DNA of 64,000 nucleotides from Amborella trichopoda (GCF_000471905.2 NW_006498527.1:2810677-2874676); one strand, 5' to 3'. Counted from the first letter of the stretch, positions 34,741 through 46,944 are shown. Notes: generated by a model from the letters alone, not told the origin. A program made the numbers and translations.

Positions 34741-37316
34741 TTTTTTTAAGGTGTCAGTAAGATAGGAACCGCAACATGGTAACTAGATATAGAGGTACTA
34801 TACTACTACCACCATGACCGAGCCCCTTTATCAAGTTTGAATAAAAAAAAAAAAAAATTATAGTTATAAAATTGTAGATCATGTAGCCCACTACTTTGAC
34901 GGTTCAAAGTCAGATAATACAGGGGCGTAGAAATTAAGGGTCGAAACATGGGATTGTAAAAAACATGGCTTTAAAATTTGCTGATTCTGATTGGTAACCT
35001 ACTACTCGAATCGTATTGGGTACCACATTGCCGTAATTGCCTCTCTCAAAGTCGGGAACTGGCTCTATGATCTATAAAACTTACTGCTTTCCCGTCTGAA
35101 ACATGTTTATATGATGATATATAACACATAATAGATGGGGAAGTTGAACACACAAATTTCTTTCTATTTCATCTAATTTTCAGTTTTAGCTAGAGATGCA
35201 CCTGATTTGGCCGATTTAGATTGATATAATAGAGGGCTTTTCCATCCGGCCGATACATGTTTAAAACCTTGGCAAAATATAAGGGAATGATATGATACAG
35301 TATTGTTTTTTAGAACGTTTACATTTAATTCTTTATTAGGAGAAGTATGTTGTTGGTAGGGGTTGCAACCGGTTAGATCTGGGCCAGGGCTGGGCTAGCC
35401 TTGGCCCTGACACAGTCTTTATCCCTATATAGCCGCCCCAAACCCAGTTGAGGTTGAGCCGTATAAATAATACATAAATGGGATCATTCCTGGCCGAATT
35501 GGGTCAGCACTGATCCCACTTTGTGACCCAGGCCATACTTTTTAAGGGTTGAGCTGCCCCAGTCCACTGCCAAGCCTAGCTGTTAGCTATTTGTCAATGC
35601 GGGTTAACCCAAAAGCTACCCAAAGTTTTTAAAACTATATTTTACAAATGATACGATCTGTATGTTAAGGATTTGATGCATAATCAGGTTTTGTGAATTC
35701 TAAGTCTCAAACAACCTATAAAGTTCTTCCTGACCTTTTTTCTTTTTTTTTCTTTTTTTTTATTTTCTTTTTTTTAATTTTAAAAAGAGAGAGAGAGGTT
35801 AGTACGGATACAAGCCATCATACGTGACGTCTTGACAGTAAGGATAGAGTTAATGGTCTTTAAAGCTTAGTACATTAAATTGTATGTTCAGCTATTCAAC
35901 ACAGCTCCAAGAAAAGTAGCACGATTTCCAACATTAAAAAATTAATTAATTTTTAACATTAAAAAAAAATTTAATTTTTAACACTAAACAAGAATGTTAC
36001 TCATGCTCATGTGTCTAGAGTACAAGCCTAAAATATAAGCACTAATGAAATATGAACAGTAATTGTTGCATCACACTCATATAAATCTGGTAAAAGTGTG
36101 AATATAAATTCTTACCATTAAATGTACCGCTCTATGCTCCATGCTCCACTTGAAAATTACCAATATATCCCTGACGAAATGAATGTAAGAAAGGGACACG
36201 AGAGAGTGCAAGTGACCACATTGACGAGATGATGTGTAGGCATGACATCATGTGGTGTCATCATGATATCCCTCACATTATGTCATGCACATGCTATTTG
36301 AAAAGAGAAAAAAAAAAAAAAAAATAAATATGGTCTAAACTTAGCTTTATGCCATTGTTTAAAAAATATATATATATAGTCATCCAAGATCAGACTAGAT
36401 CAGCTGGTTCGATCGGTGAAACTACATACTGGTTCTCTCGAAACAAAAATAGGGTTTGGTTAAAACTTTGACCAAGCTTTTGTTTGACCCATTTTAGCAT
36501 TTCGGACGGGTAAATTTGATCAGATAAATTTGTTAAATAAAATTAAAAAAAAATTTTGTGATATATCCTATATTTTTAAATTAATATTTTTAATTTTTTA
36601 TAATTATCATTCAATCAATTTCATTGATAACCAAACCAATTTTAAATGAATGAGACCCCTTACAAGTTTAATGGTCAATCCAATTCTAATAATACTACTT
36701 AGTACTTATCGAAAACCTCAATTCTACGAGGAAAGTGACACATTACAACAAACCTGGATTCCATCAGGGAAGTGATACATCATGTATGTTTTATCTTTTC
36801 TCTCATTGTGGAGTGTGTGCCTGTTGCAAATATCTTCATAATTCCTGACAAATGTCTTAATCTCATAATTGAAATAACAGGCATACATCTTCATATTTCC
36901 TGAAAAATGTCTTAATCTCATAAATGGAATAACACTGTGTCTTTTGGAATCATCCGAGCTACTATTGTTTCGGTGAAACAAGGAACAACTATATATGCAC
37001 ATGTTACCAAGAAATACACATGAGTAGAAACTTACATTACATATGGCATCATTATAATGCCCAAGGGATCACGAAGATGTTATTTCTTGGGGCTTGTATA
37101 AGATGAGACCATTTATTTTTGTTATAATAATGTTATCATTATTTTTAACCATTATTTGTCAAATTGGATGGCTTGGGATATATCACGAAATTCGAAAAAT
37201 ATTTTTTAAAATTTGAATATAGTAAAGGACACTCTTACAACCACTCAATTTGAAATCTCACGGACAAGACTAATTATTTCTTCACTTAATCAAAAGCAAA
37301 TAGTCTCTTTATATAC

Positions 37317-37319
<3 letters not shown>
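34741..37319. other. Non-coding stretch
   Basis: AT-rich DNA with a GC-rich hAT-MITE-like patch at about 35350-35590, a poly-T/GA tract at 35735-35797 and two related segments near 36830-36925 (cttcata(a/t)ttcctga...). The 92-aa minus frame at 36724-37002 has no recognised family. Confidence 0.35.
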
Positions 37320-37359
<40 letters not shown>

Positions 37360-38012
37360 NNNNNNNNNNNNNNNNNNNNNNNNNNNNNNNNNNNNNNNNN
37401 NNNNNNNNNNNNNNNNNNNNNNNNNNNNNNNNNNNNNNNNNNNNNNNNNNNNNNNNNNNNNNNNNNNNNNNNNNNNNNNNNNNNNNNNNNNNNNNNNNNN
37501 NNNNNNNNNNNNNNNNNNNNNNNNNNNNNNNNNNNNNNNNNNNNNNNNNNNNNNNNNNNNNNNNNNNNNNNNNNNNNNNNNNNNNNNNNNNNNNNNNNNN
37601 NNNNNNNNNNNNNNNNNNNNNNNNNNNNNNNNNNNNNNNNNNNNNNNNNNNNNNNNNNNNNNNNNNNNNNNNNNNNNNNNNNNNNNNNNNNNNNNNNNNN
37701 NNNNNNNNNNNNNNNNNNNNNNNNNNNNNNNNNNNNNNNNNNNNNNNNNNNNNNNNNNNNNNNNNNNNNNNNNNNNNNNNNNNNNNNNNNNNNNNNNNNN
37801 NNNNNNNNNNNNNNNNNNNNNNNNNNNNNNNNNNNNNNNNNNNNNNNNNNNNNNNNNNNNNNNNNNNNNNNNNNNNNNNNNNNNNNNNNNNNNNNNNNNN
37901 NNNNNNNNNNNNNNNNNNNNNNNNNNNNNNNNNNNNNNNNNNNNNNNNNNNNNNNNNNNNNNNNNNNNNNNNNNNNNNNNNNNNNNNNNNNNNNNNNNNN
38001 NNNNNNNNNNNN

Positions 38013-38029
<17 letters not shown>
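37320..38029. other. (AT)n array with assembly gap
   Basis: (AT)n runs border 653 N bases (37360-38012). The true length and content are unknown, and a frame running through the N block is meaningless. Confidence 0.9.
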
Positions 38030-38048
<19 letters not shown>

Positions 38049-38049
38049 T

Positions 38050-38400
38050 TTGATAGGCTACAGCCCTATCAAAATAACTAAAGCCTCACTTTATATCTCA
38101 TAGAAAATTGTAATTCAAGCAGTAGCAAACCTTAAAAATCGATCATCTTGACTTAATTATTATGGTTGTGAAAAAAAACAAGATTTCCGGTTCTAAAAAT
38201 AGCATATATTGTAATAAATTATCTAGATCATCCATTTCGCCCTAAAAATAAATATTCAAAGATCCACAAGAACGTATTTTTAGTTTCAAATTTAGTGTCA
38301 GTGTTGCAAATTGATTTTAGAGCCTCTATAGTGATTTTTCGTTGCCGAAAGTGCTTTTCAATCAAGGATTTGAAGTGAGGTTATGTTTTATAAAAACTTC
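38050..38400. mobile_element. MITE family 1, degenerate copy J
   Basis: It shares 'gatcatcttgac', 'aaaaatagcatatattgtaa' and 'aaattatctagatcatcc' with other copies in the same order. Both termini are eroded. Confidence 0.45.
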
Positions 38401-39274
38401 ATCCCTATTAAAAAATAAAAAAATAAAAAATCCAAAAGAAAAAAATAGAAAAAGAGTCTATCCTGATATTTGGATTAAATAAAGAGTCCATTCTAAATTA
38501 TGTAGAGAGAGAGAGAAAAAAAGAGAGGGTCCATGATTGAGGGGGGGGGAGAGGCCATGTGCTTCAACAAAAGTTTTCCAAAGAGATATTATCCCCTCTT
38601 GCATTTGGGTGTCGGTGCATGGTGTCCAACTATCCTTTATTGGCAGCAGCAGTGTACATCCACCCAACGACCGATAGCTCTGCAACGAAGGACTTGCAGA
38701 CTCAATGCAATAAATTTTGAAGAAAATCAAATTCAAATTCAAATTCAAATAGGACTTGATGGGCCACTTCTTAAGTCAAAGGAAGAGCACTTTAAATAAG
38801 CATTAAACCTATTCTGATGCAAATTCAAAGTAGTTTCACATGAATTGAGTAAGCATGAGTTAACGAGGAGATTGAAGATTTGAGGAAATAAAGGTGTAAA
38901 GTACATGTATTTCAAGGCGTGCAATGAAAAGGCCTGATGAGCTTTCACAACACTCGATTCTCTTTATGAGATTTGATGGATGGGAGAAATTATGACTCCT
39001 CCCTCTCTCAGCTGTAAGCTTCATTCTGAGTTGTCATTGTGTTGAGCATGTGCTGTCTTAGAGAGAGAGAGATGGTGGGGGAGTTGTGCATCTCAAAAAT
39101 TATTGATGCCTTCCCAAACGTGGCTCGGCATTGAGAGAAATGGTTTTTAGGGTTGGATTTGAGCTGCTGCTTTCGACTGGTATTGAGCTAATGGGACTTG
39201 AGCTCAGGGATCAGAGTGCGGTCGGTAGAGTAGGGTTTAGTGATTTTTTTGGTATTAGGGAGTGTTGGTCGCTC

Positions 39275-39648
39275 TTTCTTTGAAGGAAAAAGGTTCCAAC
39301 CTTAGAAATGTAGAAATACAGATGCACATTAAAAATCCATTGGAAAAAATTGTTTTAATGATGGAAAAAAAACCTCTAATTCATCATCTCCGTATCCAAA
39401 TGTATAAAAAAAAAAGATTTGTAGTCCCTAAAATTGTGCATCTTACAACCGTCTATTTTCAAGATTTTCCTATGTTTTTTTTATCTACTTGCTTTAAACT
39501 ATTTTTAGAGTTTAAAATTTTTTAATTAGATATAAAAATATATTTTCAGATAATCCTAAAAAACGATTTTATCAAAATTACTTGGAGATGCTCCTTAATT
39601 GAATAGTTCAAGGGTGCAGCCTTATAGAAACCACTCCCTTCTTTGGGG
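39275..39648. mobile_element. MITE family 1, copy K
   Basis: The left end has 'aaaggttccaaccttagaaa' and the right end 'agggtgcagccttatagaaa'. The interior has 'ttgtgcatcttacaaccgtc' and 'tattttcaagattttcctat'. It is moderately diverged. The region 38401-39274 before it shows GA microsatellites but no gene. Confidence 0.6.
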
Positions 39649-39757
39649 TCCGCTAAAACAAGAAAACTAGTAACATCCTGCAAATTATGGATTTAGGGAG
39701 GGGAATGACTCAGGGGCTTGCATGTTAAAAAACAGATGATATGTGACCTTTTTATTT

Positions 39758-40588
39758 GGGAAAATGGTTTATAGAGAGCCGAGGCTTTAAACAATCAAAT
39801 TAGAGCCCACTTCAAAAACTTCATTAGAATGTCTTCAAATTGTTCATCTCGATATCAAGATGCATGGACATGGGAACAAAATGGATTTCAAGTTTTGAAA
39901 ATAATGTAGTTTATAATGTATTTTTGGACTGTCAGTTTTCAAGATTTCGAGTTTTCATAGATCTGCTCAATGTATACTAGTTTTTAACCTTTAAAATTTA
40001 TAATTAAAGGTGAAAATATATTTTAAAGTTGTCACAAAGATTTCAAGTATTGAAATCACACTTTTTTTTTTTTTGAAGAACATTAACAGCTATATTAAAA
40101 TCAAATAACAATAATACAATAATGCACAATTTATAAGAACTGGCAAATCAAAAAAAAATAAAGCACTAACTCCGACTTTTACAAGAGCATCAACCTCCAT
40201 ATTGCTCTCCCCCATACACATGCACAATCTGAACCTCCAAACTCTTACAAACATTAATCAACTCTCTAATTAAACTTTGTAAACCCCAAGAATAATATGC
40301 TTTCCCTTTGATCCACTTCACAATATTCATAGAGTCCCCTTCAATTTCAATTCAATAACAGTAAGCTTATTAAAACCACTTTTCCGTGCAGCCCTACACT
40401 CTGCCTCATTAACTGTAGTAATTCCAATAAGACAGAAAAAATTAATCAATAAATCACCTCTACTGTCCATGATGATCCCACCAATACCCGCAGGGCCTGG
40501 AATGCCCGTAGAACCATTTCTCGATACTATTTCAATGTGTGTTTCACTTTGATTGTTTAGAGCCTCGGATGTATACAAACGGCACCCC
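39758..40588. mobile_element. MITE family 1, copy F, split by a LINE
   Basis: The left part, 39758-40061, starts 'tagagagccgaggctttaaa'. The right part, 40529-40588, ends 'ttgtttagagcctcggatgt'. The two parts are contiguous in intact copies such as 56160-56541, so the segment between them arrived later. Confidence 0.7.
40062..40528 (-). mobile_element. 5'-truncated L1-type LINE inserted in a MITE
   Basis: On the minus strand the segment encodes the start of a LINE RNase H domain, 'NGSTGIPGPAGIGGIIMDSR', and 'TTVNEAECRAARKSGFNKL'. It ends in a poly(A) tail, seen as poly-T at 40062-40074 on the plus strand. It is 5'-truncated and interrupted. No precise target duplication was found. Confidence 0.7.
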
Positions 40589-41454
40589 TTTATTTGAGAA
40601 AGAGAGAGAGAGAGGAGTGGTGTACATGTAAAAGCAAGTGGTGGCATGATGCACAATTTGTATCGTGGGCATGTCTTGGTTTGCATGTAAAAAGTGAGTA
40701 GTCATATCACGCGCACCATTCTCATTCTCATTCTCATTCTCATTCTCATTGAAATGGACCATTCAGTCCCACGAGCATGGAATGGAAGCCACATGCGCCA
40801 GCTTTTGCTTTTCATACACCATCTTACTGCAAATTATTCCGACTTTTTGGTTGGGGGAAGCGAAGGAAAGGAAAGAATAATAAGCAAAGGAAATCAAACA
40901 CTTTGTGGTCTGTGCTCACCACCATCAACCACCCATTCCCAGTGATGAAAGGTGCAGATTCAAAGTAGTTGGTACTAACAAACATTCATCTCTCTCTTTT
41001 TCTCTTTTTTTTTTTTTTCTTTTTTTTCTCTTTTTTTTACTCTTTTTATGGTCGTTGTCCATCTTGAGATATGGACTCGAATATTGCCTTTTTTTTATGG
41101 ACGTTGTCCATTATCGGATATGCGGTGAATAATATAAGCCTAGAGATTATATGCCTGGTAGATGAGTATTTTTTGGACCTGAAATTTTAGGATGCAACTT
41201 CCTCAACCAAACCAATAGACTGGTCTCAAATTTTAAAAATACATCACACTCATTGTGTGTGTTTCTACACAATGAGCAATGTCCATAAATTTTATGGAGA
41301 TCATCAATATTTGGACTGTCCAGTCATATATAAGTTAAAGAAACTCAAAATCTAATTTTCATTTTTTGAGCAAACCTTGATCCCAAAATTTTATTGGGCA
41401 GAGAAAATATTTCTAGGTAGGTCCTTTACTAGTAAAATTTTGGTAAAAGAAAAG

Positions 41455-41765
41455 AGTTTCTAGAAGGTTGCAACCTTACACCATATGAGTAAGGTGCAAA
41501 TAAACAATCCAGTAATAAAAAAATGCTCCAAAATTCAGAAATCTTCTAATTGATCATCTCGATCTTGAGATTTATAGATATTAAAATAATAAAAAATAAA
41601 AAACAAAAACTTCAAGTCATAAAAATAATATATATTTTAACAAATTATTTGGACTATTTATTTTTAAGATTTTTTAGATATTTATACATTTACTCAATGT
41701 ACATCATTTTTTTAAATCTAAATTTTACAATTTAAGTTCCTCCAAAATTGAGAATGACGTCTTCT
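41455..41765. mobile_element. MITE family 1, copy L (right end eroded)
   Basis: The left end has 'agaaggttgcaaccttacac', and the interior 'ttgatcatctcgatcttgag' and 'aacaaattatttggacta'. The right terminal repeat is missing. The stretch 40589-41454 before it has a (CATTCT)n array at 40720-40748 and poly-T tracts. Confidence 0.55.
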
Positions 41766-42034
41766 TTAAGCATGCTAGCACGGAGACACAGGAAGTATAT
41801 CGCTTTCCTTCTTCTTTTTATTCAATTTTAAAGTATAACTAGAATTCTTTTTTTTCCATATTTGCATTTGACTCTTTTTGGTAAAAAGATCAAACTTGGT
41901 ATGATTTTTTCAGTTTAAAATTTAAGAACCACTTCTTTTTTTTCTTTTTCTTTTGTAATTCAATAGAGAGGACACACCCATACCCGTGTTTTCAAATAGT
42001 TTAAGAGTTAATTTTTTTATCTTTTCACTTCGAG

Positions 42035-42160
42035 AATAGGGTTGACGTCTAGTGGTAATAAAATGAATCTCAACAACCGGACAAGGTTCTCATTCCCATT
42101 GACGCATTTGAAAATCACCAAGGTTGGGACCTACTGAACTACCCAAAAATAAAAAAAAGA
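42035..42160 (+). mobile_element. SINE fragment, same family as 60099-60314
   Basis: It has an A-box-like 'tctagtggtaa', a degenerate B-box-like 'aaggttctcattcccat', and the family's 3' signature 'tgaactaccca' followed by A-rich sequence. It is shorter and more decayed than the copy in the FDH gene. Confidence 0.4.
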
Positions 42161-42604
42161 TCGATTAACCGATCTGGACCGGCTGACCAAGAGACCGCCA
42201 TGGTTGATGGTTACATAGTAAAGAGAAGAAAAGCGTCGACCACCATAAAGAGAATTGGAATAGATATTAAATTTACTGCTTGCCGACTTATTGGGTATGC
42301 TGAAGCATAATGGGAATAAACACTACCGCGTTATAGATTCCTATGGTCTACATATGGTATCATAATCCTATGGTCCACATAAGGCATTGTTATGGTTCTC
42401 ATCATACGACAAAACAATTGACAAGCCTACAGTCCACCGTCCCAAACAATGATTGGATGCTGATGAACCCCCCCCCTATGTACGTACTGTTACCATATGT
42501 ACATGAGCATATAAATCACAGTACACTTTTTCAGGATAGGAAATCAAGGCGACCATACAAAACCACATCAACACTGGAAATTCCACTGGAAAAGGCCCAT
42601 TAAA

Positions 42605-42990
42605 AATACACGAGATGATGGATGAAGTTTCTATAAAGCCTCACCACAAATCCTCGTTCAGAAAACACTTCCCCCGACAGAAATATGATCGAAATTAATT
42701 TCCTATACCGATAATAAAATTTGAAACTTAATAACGATCTGAGATGGGAACACTTGTACCTAAAATTTGAAACTAAATAGAGATACGAGATGGGAACACT
42801 TAAAAGTTTATTTAGGGGCAAAATAGACAGGTCCAGACTATTTGCTACCATATACAGAAATTTAAGAACTTTTTTTTTTCTAAAACATAATGCTCAACCC
42901 GAGATGATCGATACAAACATTTTTCAATGATGGAATTGCAATTTTCGATGAGTAGTTATGAGGTGACGCTTTTACTTGAAACCAATTCCC
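42605..42990. mobile_element. MITE family 1, degenerate copy N
   Basis: The right half has 'gagatgatcgatacaaacat', which matches the family landmark. The left end has 'tctataaagcctcacc'. The middle diverges and carries a local direct repeat (gagatgggaacactt, about 42740 and 42787). Confidence 0.35.
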
Positions 42991-43452
42991 TCAAGTAAAT
43001 GATGGAAGAGAAACAGAGCTCTGTTTTGGAGAAGCACCAGAAACACTAAAACCTACAGAAATAAGCATAGTGTGCAATTATGAAAGCCATGATCCAAAAT
43101 CCATATTATACCATGAAATCCATGTCCCACAGTGATGGGTCCTTATTAACATAAAAGATTTAGGATGAAACTAAACATAACCCAAGTATTCTTTCGGATA
43201 CTCGTGCATATCATCTGTGCACAAGCCTTTCTACATTCATGACAAAACCTTCACAAGTCGATCAGCTGTTTTAACTGCAGGGACGATAACTCCATTCATA
43301 GCAAGCATAGGGATTCATTTTCTTTACCTGAAAACCATTTTCCTAAAGAAAAATATACCTGGGCTGCTTTACTTATCAGGAACCAGAAACCCTCAAAAAA
43401 CCCATAAAATCAGTCTGCCCTTCTTTTGCTCTTCAAGCGATATGTTAGGCCT

Positions 43453-46400
43453 TCACTCTTCGACAACATTTACAAGCTCATACTCCACCAGAGAGAGGTT
43501 GTTGTCTTCTTTGACAGTGAAATCAGCTGGCTCTGTCACTTCAACACGGCCCCACTTGTCCACAGCAAGCCTCATAGACCCCTTGAACATGTCGATTTTT
43601 GCATTCCTCAGAATGATAGTTGAGTTCGGCTTCATCATATCAACTGGAGGGAGAACACTTTGTAATGGAAATCACAAATTTACATATCCAATTCCAATGC
43701 AATTGATGCCACATGTGCTATGCAATAAGGGGGATGAATTATGCAAACAAATCACTCCATACTTTCTATAATTCCACATAATCTCTCCCTCAAATAACAG
43801 ATAGTGTACTAGACGACTATAGGATCATATTAGATATAGGGATTAATTATGCAAACAAATCACACAATATGTTTTATAATTCCACACAATCACTCCCTCG
43901 AATAAGAGGTTGTAAAATAGAAGAATGTGAAACTGTATTGGATGCTAGAAGACTAAGAGATTGCATGCCATAACATTATCTCCCTTTAGTACAAGGAGAT
44001 TACAGAGATTGCATGCAATAACATTATCTCCCTTTGGTACAAAGAGATTACAGAGATTGCATGCAATAACATTATCTTGCATGCAATAACATTATCTCCC
44101 TTTGGTACAAGGAGATTACAAAGATTGCATGCAATAACATTATCTCCCTTTGGTACAAGGAGATTACAATTCTGCCAAGTGCGAGAAAAAATAATCACAG
44201 TCGACAGTTTTTTCTACACAACTGGAGGGAGAACACTTTGTAATGGAAATCACAAATTTACATATCCAATTCCAATGCAATTGATGCCACATGTGCTATG
44301 CAATCAGGGGGATGAATTATGCAAACAAATCACTCCATACTTTCTATAATTCCACATAATCTCTCCCTCAAATAACAGATAGTGTACTAGACGACTATAG
44401 GATCATATTAGATATAGGGATTAATTATGCAAACAAATCACACAATATGTTTTATAATTCCACACAATCACTCCCTCGAATAAGAGGTTGTAAAATTGAA
44501 GAATGTGAAACTGTATTGGATGCTAGAAGACTAAGAGATTGCATGCCAAAACATTATCTCCCTTTAGTAAAAGGAGATTACAGAGATTGCATGCAATAAC
44601 ATTATCTCCCTTTGGTACAAAGAGATTACAGAGATTGCATGCAATAACATTATCTTGCATGCAATAACATTATCTCCCTTTGGTACAAGGAGATTACAAA
44701 GATTGCATGCAATAACATTATCTCCCTTTGGTACAAGGAGATTACAATTCTGCCAAGTGCGAGAAAAAATAATCACAGTCGACAGTTTTTTCTACACAAA
44801 TAACACGGATTGATAAACTTTCACATATTGATAAACACCATAATAAAATAGTAGCAGGATTAAAAAGGACCAAAAGATTATAACTCTTTTCCACAAGTGA
44901 ATAAAGAAAAAGAAAAAAGGATTCCAAACACCCAATCCCACCCGAGTCACCCACAGGGATAAGACAGGAGACTACATCACCATGCAGGCAATATCTAGAA
45001 CCTCTTGCAGCATATTTGCAGCTTTAATGAGTCAATTCCACCATTAACTGCTCAGATATGAAAATTCAGTGTCTTGTTTCAGCCAACAAATAAATACCTA
45101 GACCCAGACTCAATGGAAACCTGCTTCCTCAATATAATTCTACACTACACTCATTACTGAATGAGTTTCCTGACTCAGTCTCGGATCATAGTGAGTCCCT
45201 GACTCAGTTTTTTCTTTCTTTTGATTATTATTTGTTGGGTCAATCCCAACAAATAACAATCAAAAGAAAGAAAAAACTCACATTAATACAAAGAATTATG
45301 TTAATACATGGCCCAACAAATAATAATCAAAAGAAAGAAAAAAACTCACATTAATACAAAGATTTATGTTAATACAGACAGTAAAACTCACATTAATACA
45401 AAGAATTATGTTAATACAGAGAGTCCGGTTAAAAACTGTCTCCCATTCCATTACAGGCCTGTCTCAAGAGATCATTTTTACCGTGTCTCAAGAGATCATT
45501 TTTACCGTATTGCCCTCTCCAACATCAACCCTCTCTCTTCTAATACGATAAAATCATGATTCTTGCAATCCTTTAAACCAAACTCTACCAACCCAAACAC
45601 AACACCACCACCACCCCCCACCCCACCCCCCCCCAACCCCAAGGGGGCAGAAATAATAGCAGCCTATCTTTAAGAGCTCAACCAACAAATCCTACACAAA
45701 AACATGCATCCATCCATGTGGATGCATGAAGGAGCATTAAAGATTGGATACCCAAAAATGTGGCATCAAATATACAGTCACACACTTTCTTTTCTATTGG
45801 AAACCGTAAACTGTTAACATGCAAATTCATTTATAAATTGCTTGCTTCCATATACAAAAAATTTTCAATAAAGAATGACATACATAATATAGACACAAAT
45901 ACACTTATTTCTGCAGAAAAGAAATGCTTACTTCCATATAAAACAATTTCTCAATAAAGAATGACATACATAATAAACACAAATTCACTTATTTCTGCAA
46001 AAAAGAAATGCAACTCTTTCGAATGCGGGAACAAAGTCAGCATATGCACACATCCGAATTCTTTGGACACGATACCACACTCGTTTATGTGCACCTTCAT
46101 GTTCATGTAGTTTTGTTCTATTTCTTTTGAGTGTAGGTCTTCTGGCATGTATGTGATTTGAGCACATCAATGCCAGAAGACACCACACTCAAAAGAAATA
46201 GAACAAAACTACATGAATATGAAGGTGCACATATGATCAAAAATTTCTAAGCTCGCAGGCTGACAAAAATGCATCTTTCTCCACTCAAGAACTGAAAAAT
46301 GGAAAAAAAAAAAAAAAAAAAAGGAATATTGTTCACTGGAGCACACACATTGAGAGAAATTTAATGCATTCACAGAGCACTAAGACCAGCAAGAGAGCAA

Positions 46401-46918
46401 ATAAACAGTCATATTATACAATCAAAGAATGAATCCAACAAAATTTTGAATGCGCAAATATTTGTAGACCCATCCATTTCCTAGTAATGAAGTCTAGATT
46501 TGCTGGCTATTGGGAAGCCTACATAAGCCTGACTAATGTTACCATCCACCAACTAATGCCAATTATAACCATACAAATAGGCAATGGAAGAGGGAAAAAC
46601 ATCGAACTCGTTTAAGACCACGCTTAGAAATTTCCCATACCCGGGAATCTAGACCATTATTTCTCATAAGACGGTGAAGTTAAAAACATGATTACCTTGA
46701 TCATTCCTTGCTGTAAAGACAATCATCCCAGTCTCATCGCCAACCAAACATTCAGCAATACGCATCTGGCGAACTTGCGGCCCATCAGGACGCCCTTTCT
46801 GCAAAACCATCTTTGAACTCACCACCTTCACAGTCAATGTGTGGCCACTGGTGCCGGGCCGAAGCTGATCAACCTTGGTGAAAACTGGCTTTCTCATTCC
46901 AGGCTTTGCCTCAGCCAT
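43453..46918 (-). CDS. OB-fold nucleic-acid-binding protein, At4g28440/SOSS-B-like
   Basis: Coding exons on the minus strand are 46918-46696 and 43643-43453 (414 nt, 137 aa), joined across a GT-AG intron of 3052 bp with matching phase (Val75 is split). The ATG at 46918 follows a UTR acceptor at 46945 and opens 'MAEAKPGMRKPVFTKVDQL'. The protein is a single OB fold. The first exon carries 'SGHTLTVKVV' and 'ECLVGDETGMIVFTARNDQ'; the second carries 'ILRNAKIDMFKGSMRLAVD', 'WGRVE' and 'VKEDNNLSLVEYELVNV', as in plant At4g28440-like proteins (about 150 aa) related to SOSS subunit B. Such OB folds bind single-stranded DNA or RNA; the precise role in plants is not settled. The intron holds a recent 578-bp duplication that includes the splice acceptor, and two long hairpins. 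The coding frame is intact. Confidence 0.9.
43643..44798. repeat. Recent 578-bp direct tandem duplication
   Basis: Unit 1 is 43643-44220 and unit 2 is 44221-44798. Both start 'actggagggagaacactttg' and end 'ttttttctacaca'. Only about four substitutions are visible between them, so identity is about 99% and the duplication is young. Unit 1 abuts coding exon 2 of the OB-fold gene and includes its acceptor AG (plus-strand ct at 43644-43645) and polypyrimidine tract. Unit 2 therefore carries a second copy of that acceptor at 44222-44223. Confidence 0.9.
43951..44168. repeat. Inner tandem repeat of about 48 bp
   Basis: Four to five units contain 'attgcatgcaataacattat' and 'ctccctttggtacaaggaga'. 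The array recurs at 44529-44746 because of the 578-bp duplication. Each unit contains the palindrome 'ttgcatgcaa'. Confidence 0.8.
45204..45281. repeat. Inverted repeat, arms about 36 bp
   Basis: The left arm contains 'tttcttttgattattatttg' and the right arm 'caaataacaatcaaaagaaa', separated by about 8 bases (with one mismatch in the arms). A further copy of the right-arm sequence lies at 45312-45352. Together with repeated 'cattaatacaaag(a/-)att', this makes a small complex repeat (45204-45425) in the OB-fold gene intron. Confidence 0.7.
45606..45642. repeat. C-rich tract (G-rich on the gene's sense strand)
   Basis: Runs of 4-10 C separated by single A or 'aa' would give, on the minus (sense) strand of the OB-fold intron, a sequence able to form a G-quadruplex. 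This is seen from composition only. Confidence 0.5.
45841..46011. repeat. Tandem duplication, period about 86 bp
   Basis: Two units share 'caataaagaatgacatacat' and 'cacttatttctgca(g/a)aaaag'. It is intronic and immediately precedes the long hairpin on the plus strand. Confidence 0.65.
46087..46232. repeat. Long hairpin: 62-bp arms, 21-base loop
   Basis: The left arm 46087-46148 and right arm 46170-46232 are complementary at about 59 of 62 positions. The arm ends are 'atgtgcacc' and 'ggtgcacat', and the loop is 46149-46169. It lies in the intron of the OB-fold gene, so the pre-mRNA would contain this foldback. It could be a foldback transposon remnant or a young small-RNA precursor; the sequence alone does not decide. 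Confidence 0.85.
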
Positions 46919-46944
46919 TTCAAGCAAATCCAAATTATAATAAC
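46919..46944 (-). other. 5'UTR part of coding exon 1, OB-fold gene
   Basis: A minus-strand acceptor ('ggtaatttcag') lies just before 46944, leaving a 26-nt leader before the ATG. It pairs with the donor at 50186, giving a 5'UTR intron of about 3.2 kb (46945-50186). Long 5'UTR introns are common in plant housekeeping genes. Confidence 0.6.

Noticed and set aside
37213-38103. 296-codon frame across the first gap
   Set aside because: Runs through 653 N bases and (AT)n; not real coding evidence.
43217-43771. 184-codon plus frame
   Set aside because: Lies opposite coding exon 2 of the OB-fold gene and runs into the duplicated intron; no homology seen.
43951-44168. Regularly spaced repeats resembling a CRISPR-like array
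   Set aside because: Plant nuclear context; units are contiguous tandem repeats without unique spacers.
45951-46188. Minus frames over the hairpin
   Set aside because: They follow the inverted repeat; no domain.
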